Assembly (NCBI GenBank): GCA_021779635.1
Contig: JAJYAH010000246.1
Coordinates: 1 to 8,821 of the forward strand
Direction: 5' to 3'
Length of the DNA: 8,821 nt
Source of the DNA: Pseudomonadota bacterium
Lineage (GTDB): Bacteria; Pseudomonadota; Alphaproteobacteria; Rhizobiales; Xanthobacteraceae
Part shown: positions 7,098 to 8,821 of the stretch, piece after piece
How the letters are laid out: each line of letters opens with the position of its first letter
Position numbering within the stretch: position 1 is the stretch's first letter
The notes under the pieces: model-generated
What the model was told of the DNA's origin: nothing
Databases searched by the model: none
The model's input: the letters and a program-made list of their open reading frames with translations, nothing else
Position numbers and translations under genes: made by a program

Positions 7098-7499
7098 TTA
7101 CTTCTTGGACTTGAAGCCCAAGGCAGCGGCCTTAGCGAGCGCTTCGATCCGGGCCGGAGCGTAATAGGTGCCACCAACCCAGTTCTCGACCAGGTTGTTG
7201 AACCCGTAGACGCACTGCTTGCCGCCGTACGGCACCAGCTCGACCTCCTGCTCGGCGCCGGGCTCCAGACGGATGCCGGTGCTCGACGGGATGTTGAGGT
7301 GCTGGCCGAAGGCCTTCTCGCGATCGAATTCGACAGCGCGGTTCACTTCGAAGAAGTGGAAATGCGAGCCGATCTGGACCGGGCGATCACCGGTGTTGCG
7401 GACCTTGAGCTTCGTGACCGGGCGGCCGGCATTGATCTCGATCTCGCCTTTGCCAAGGACGATCCCGCCTACGCCGTTCAGATTTGCAGCGGATGACAT
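7098..7499 (-). CDS. ureB: Urease beta subunit UreB
   Basis: UreB is the small non-catalytic subunit that packs on UreC in the (UreABC)3 assembly. The protein has 133 residues. The family motif [19 protein letters not shown] at 35-53 is followed by RAVEFDR, and [14 protein letters not shown] (91-104) is the usual beta-strand near the C-terminus. It is longer than the roughly 100-110 residues of enterobacterial UreB: after NNLVENW comes an extra Ala- and Lys-rich tail ending in GFKSKK. GGAG at 7509-7506 lies 6 bases before the ATG, a strong ribosome site. The gap to ureA is 42 bases. It is not fused to UreA, unlike the Helicobacter arrangement. Confidence 0.97.
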   Translation of the reverse strand: MSSAANLNGVGGIVLGKGEIEINAGRPVTKLKVRNTGDRPVQIGSHFHFFEVNRAVEFDREKAFGQHLNIPSSTGIRLEPGAEQEVELVPYGGKQCVYGFNNLVENWVGGTYYAPARIEALAKAAALGFKSKK

Positions 7500-7541
7500 C
7501 GTGTTCTCCGTAATGGGTTAGAAGTTGCGACGTTTCACCGG

Positions 7542-7844
7542 TTACTGAATCGGAGAGTGGACCGTGATGAGACGGCTTCCGTCGGTGAAGACGGCCTCAA
7601 CCTGGACGAACGGCACCATCTCGGCGACGCCCTCCATCACATCGGACTTCTTGAGGACTTTGGCGGCGGAGGACATGACCTGCTCCAGGGTCAGTCCCTC
7701 ACGGGCACCTTCACAGGCGGCGGCCGAGATCACGGCAACGGCCTCGGGGTAATTCAGCTTCAGTCCCTTTGCCTTACGCTTGTGCGCAACCTCGGCCAGA
7801 TTGAGAAGCAGGAGCTTCTCGATTTCTCTTGGCGTGAGCAGCAT
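7542..7844 (-). CDS. ureA: Urease gamma subunit UreA
   Basis: UreA is the 100-residue gamma subunit of urease, the standard length for the family. It starts [13 protein letters not shown] and shows [15 protein letters not shown] (26-40), the EGARE segment (45-49), and the closing strand [14 protein letters not shown] (86-99). This matches the usual gamma-subunit ending, apart from a T where most have P in the FPDG turn. It is the first gene of the operon, with GAGG at 7854-7851 placed 6 bases before the ATG. The only promoter I can propose for the whole cluster lies upstream at 7945-7917, leaving a leader of about 65 bases that contains stem-loops. Confidence 0.98.
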   Translation of the reverse strand: MLLTPREIEKLLLLNLAEVAHKRKAKGLKLNYPEAVAVISAAACEGAREGLTLEQVMSSAAKVLKKSDVMEGVAEMVPFVQVEAVFTDGSRLITVHSPIQ

Positions 7845-7870
7845 GGATCACCTCTGCGGTTTGAAAGTTC

Positions 7871-7912
7871 GAGCGCTTGCATAGCGCTCTACACGCTCTA
7901 TATCTGAGCGCG
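7871..7912 (-). promoter_or_regulatory. ureA leader with overlapping stem-loops
   Basis: In the minus-strand RNA two adjacent hairpins can form. One spans 7912-7892 (core CGCUC at 7910-7906 with GAGCG at 7898-7894, extended by one G-U and one C-G pair). The other pairs GAGCGCU (7889-7883) perfectly with AGCGCUC (7877-7871) around a 5-base loop. Because GAGCG occurs twice, 9 bases apart, and CGCUC twice, other pairings compete. The same inverted repeats could instead be a DNA operator over the predicted start site. Confidence 0.45.
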
Positions 7913-7916
7913 GCGG

Positions 7917-7945
7917 ACCCTATTCCCGTGTATAAATCGTGTCAA
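7917..7945 (-). promoter_or_regulatory. Sigma-70-type promoter of the ure operon
   Basis: On the minus strand a perfect TTGACA (7945-7940) is followed, after the optimal 17 bases, by TAGGGT (7922-7917), which keeps the key T, A and final T of the -10 box. Transcription would begin near 7910, about 65 bases before the ureA ATG. The sequence upstream is AT-richer than the genes. No second candidate nearby has both boxes at a good distance. Confidence 0.6.
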
Positions 7946-8213
7946 TTCGCTTTTCGGACAAATTATGATGGCCTACAAGCGGCAGTGATATTCGACGGAC
8001 AGAAATATGATTCTTTTTCATGTCGCAGGTGACGGAGATCAACTGGAGGTTTGCTTCACCCCCACATTCTGTCGAGGCTGATTACTTTGCGGATTTGCCG
8101 CCCCTGGATGAACCAACACCGCCCCCCGGCGAACCCACTGCGCCACCGGGTGCAGCAGATTCACCCCGCGAAATTCCTCGGAAAATTGAGTTTTCGACCG
8201 ACCGCCGGGGAAT

Positions 8214-8227
8214 GGGCGGATCCGCCC
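8214..8227. repeat. 14-bp perfect palindrome
   Basis: GGGCGGATCCGCCC is fully self-complementary. It shares the GGGCGGATC core with the stem after the urea transporter gene (921-957). It could be a protein-binding site or chance in GC-rich sequence. Confidence 0.4.
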
Positions 8228-8623
8228 GCGGCCGACCACGCAGGCGCCCCTTCACGGCCATGCTGCCGCCATGGTAAGCGACGCGGGCATCCGGGGACCG
8301 GGATCGCCCATGCGACTCGGATGCTGGGCGTCGTGGTCACGGCTCGGCGCCACCGCCAGGAAAGCCGCCGTCCGAACGCCGCCAGGGCGATCCGGCGAGG
8401 TCGTGGCGGGCGTCGTCAGGTCATACTCGCCGCAGACCAAGTATTTCCAAGCATATGCATAAGCAAATGCCGGGCGATGCTCGAAACGCGGCATCGTCGG
8501 GCCCGGCAACGACCGACGGGCATCAAATCACGGCGTTGCTGACCTTCACGAGGCCGGTCAATCGGGTGTCTGCCATCATATCGTAAGTGCGGCGGCCGTC
8601 GTCAGGCCGGCCACAAGCCTTCG

Positions 8624-8660
8624 CCCGCGAGGCGTCTCGCGGGGCCGGCGGCGCGCCGCC
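8624..8660. repeat. Adjacent GC-rich inverted repeats
   Basis: CCCGCGAG (8624-8631) pairs with CTCGCGGG (8636-8643) around a 4-base loop, and is followed at once by the 14-bp perfect palindrome GGCGGCGCGCCGCC (8647-8660). Two stable hairpins side by side suggest a bidirectional terminator-like or dispersed palindromic element, although no T-tract flanks either. Confidence 0.4.
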
Positions 8661-8716
8661 GCTTGCGCCCGCAGCGCCGGCGTCAGCGAGGACACCCAGC
8701 CCGTCGCGGCGCGGTC

Positions 8717-8739
8717 ATCCCGCGCCGGTGCGGCGGGAT
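8717..8739. repeat. REP-like palindrome
   Basis: ATCCCGC (8717-8723) and GCGGGAT (8733-8739) form a 7-bp inverted repeat with a 9-base loop, in the context GTCATCCCGC...GCGGGATCC. From memory this GTCATCCC/GGGATCC layout is common in dispersed intergenic palindromes of alphaproteobacterial genomes. A second small repeat, GGGGA-GCT-TCCCC (8744-8756), follows. Confidence 0.35.
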
Positions 8740-8821
8740 CCAGGGGGAGCTTCCCCATGGCTGTGAGCGGCGTGATCGTGAGCCCCGTGCCGCGGGCGTA
8801 GCGGAACCATATTGACCTGCC

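Larger units (their letters stand above)
7946..8821. other. Stretch without a recognisable gene
   Basis: Nearly 900 bases hold no gene I can support. The first 100 bases are relatively AT-rich; the rest is GC-rich. Open frames exist on both strands: 8020-8277 plus (85 residues, Pro-rich in its middle), 8051-8542 plus, 8252-8509 minus, and 8576-8821 minus (open to the right edge). None shows a family motif, and none has a clear ribosome site. Stop-free frames of this size are expected by chance at this GC content. The content that can be seen is a set of palindromes listed separately. A divergent or upstream gene may begin beyond the window. Confidence 0.6.

Noticed and set aside
7904..7932. 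GG-N10-GC sigma-54 pattern near the ureA promoter
   Set aside because: Only the bare dinucleotides fit; the surrounding -24 and -12 bases do not, and the TTGACA box with 17-base spacing is a better explanation.
8139..8154. NtrC-like site TGC-GCC-ACCG-GGTGCA
   Set aside because: The half-sites resemble TGCACC/GGTGCA, but the spacer is 4 instead of 5 bases and one base is off. It lies about 200 bases before a sigma-70-type promoter, which does not need NtrC.
8523..8579. 18-codon minus-strand frame starting MMADTRLTGL
   Set aside because: It has no ribosome site and no recognised peptide family, and it is too short to support by sequence alone.
1..8821. CRISPR arrays, tRNA or rRNA genes, insertion sequences, phage or defence genes
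   Set aside because: I looked for regularly spaced repeats, cloverleaf-like sequence, transposase motifs and terminal inverted repeats and saw none.

Overview
The window is almost entirely a urea-utilisation locus read from the minus strand, from right to left: ureA, ureB, ureC (the three urease subunits), ureE, ureF, ureG, ureD (the four nickel-insertion chaperones), a urea transporter of the UT family, and the 5' part of an ammonium transporter gene (amt) that runs off the left edge. The sequence is GC-rich, and every recognisable gene is co-oriented. It looks like a Pseudomonadota genome, probably an alphaproteobacterium. The gene order ureABCEFGD followed by a UT transporter matches the ure-2 operon of Brucella, where the transporter is called ureT. 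This assignment is inference from gene order and general protein character; no search was possible.

Layout: 1-776 amt (partial, minus). 777-980 is a gap with a strong stem-loop just after the urea transporter, an 8-bp dyad, and a near-match to a sigma-54 promoter before amt. 981-2000 is the urea transporter. 2036-3085 is ureD, 3168-3818 ureG, 3850-4578 ureF and 4562-5215 ureE. UreE has a histidine-rich tail whose codons also encode the start of ureF. 5341-7059 is ureC, 7098-7499 ureB and 7542-7844 ureA. A sigma-70-type promoter lies at 7945-7917 and is followed by a leader with overlapping stem-loops. From about 7946 to the right edge (nearly 900 bp) I find no convincing gene, only GC-rich palindromes and one palindrome resembling dispersed intergenic repeats.

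How the genes work together (family knowledge): the UT channel admits urea; UreD, UreF and UreG form the activation complex to which UreE delivers nickel; UreABC hydrolyses urea to ammonia and carbamate. The Amt protein takes up or recaptures ammonium lost from the cell. All nickel-ligand and catalytic residues of UreC are present, so the enzyme should be active. No nickel transporter and no glnK are visible.

The window is best read as a complete, conventional-chemistry urease operon of a less common lineage, not as an unknown system. The points worth a second look are the ureE/ureF dual-coding overlap, three U-tract-less hairpins at gene boundaries, the N-terminally extended UreD, the asparagine in the UreC flap, and the leader RNA.
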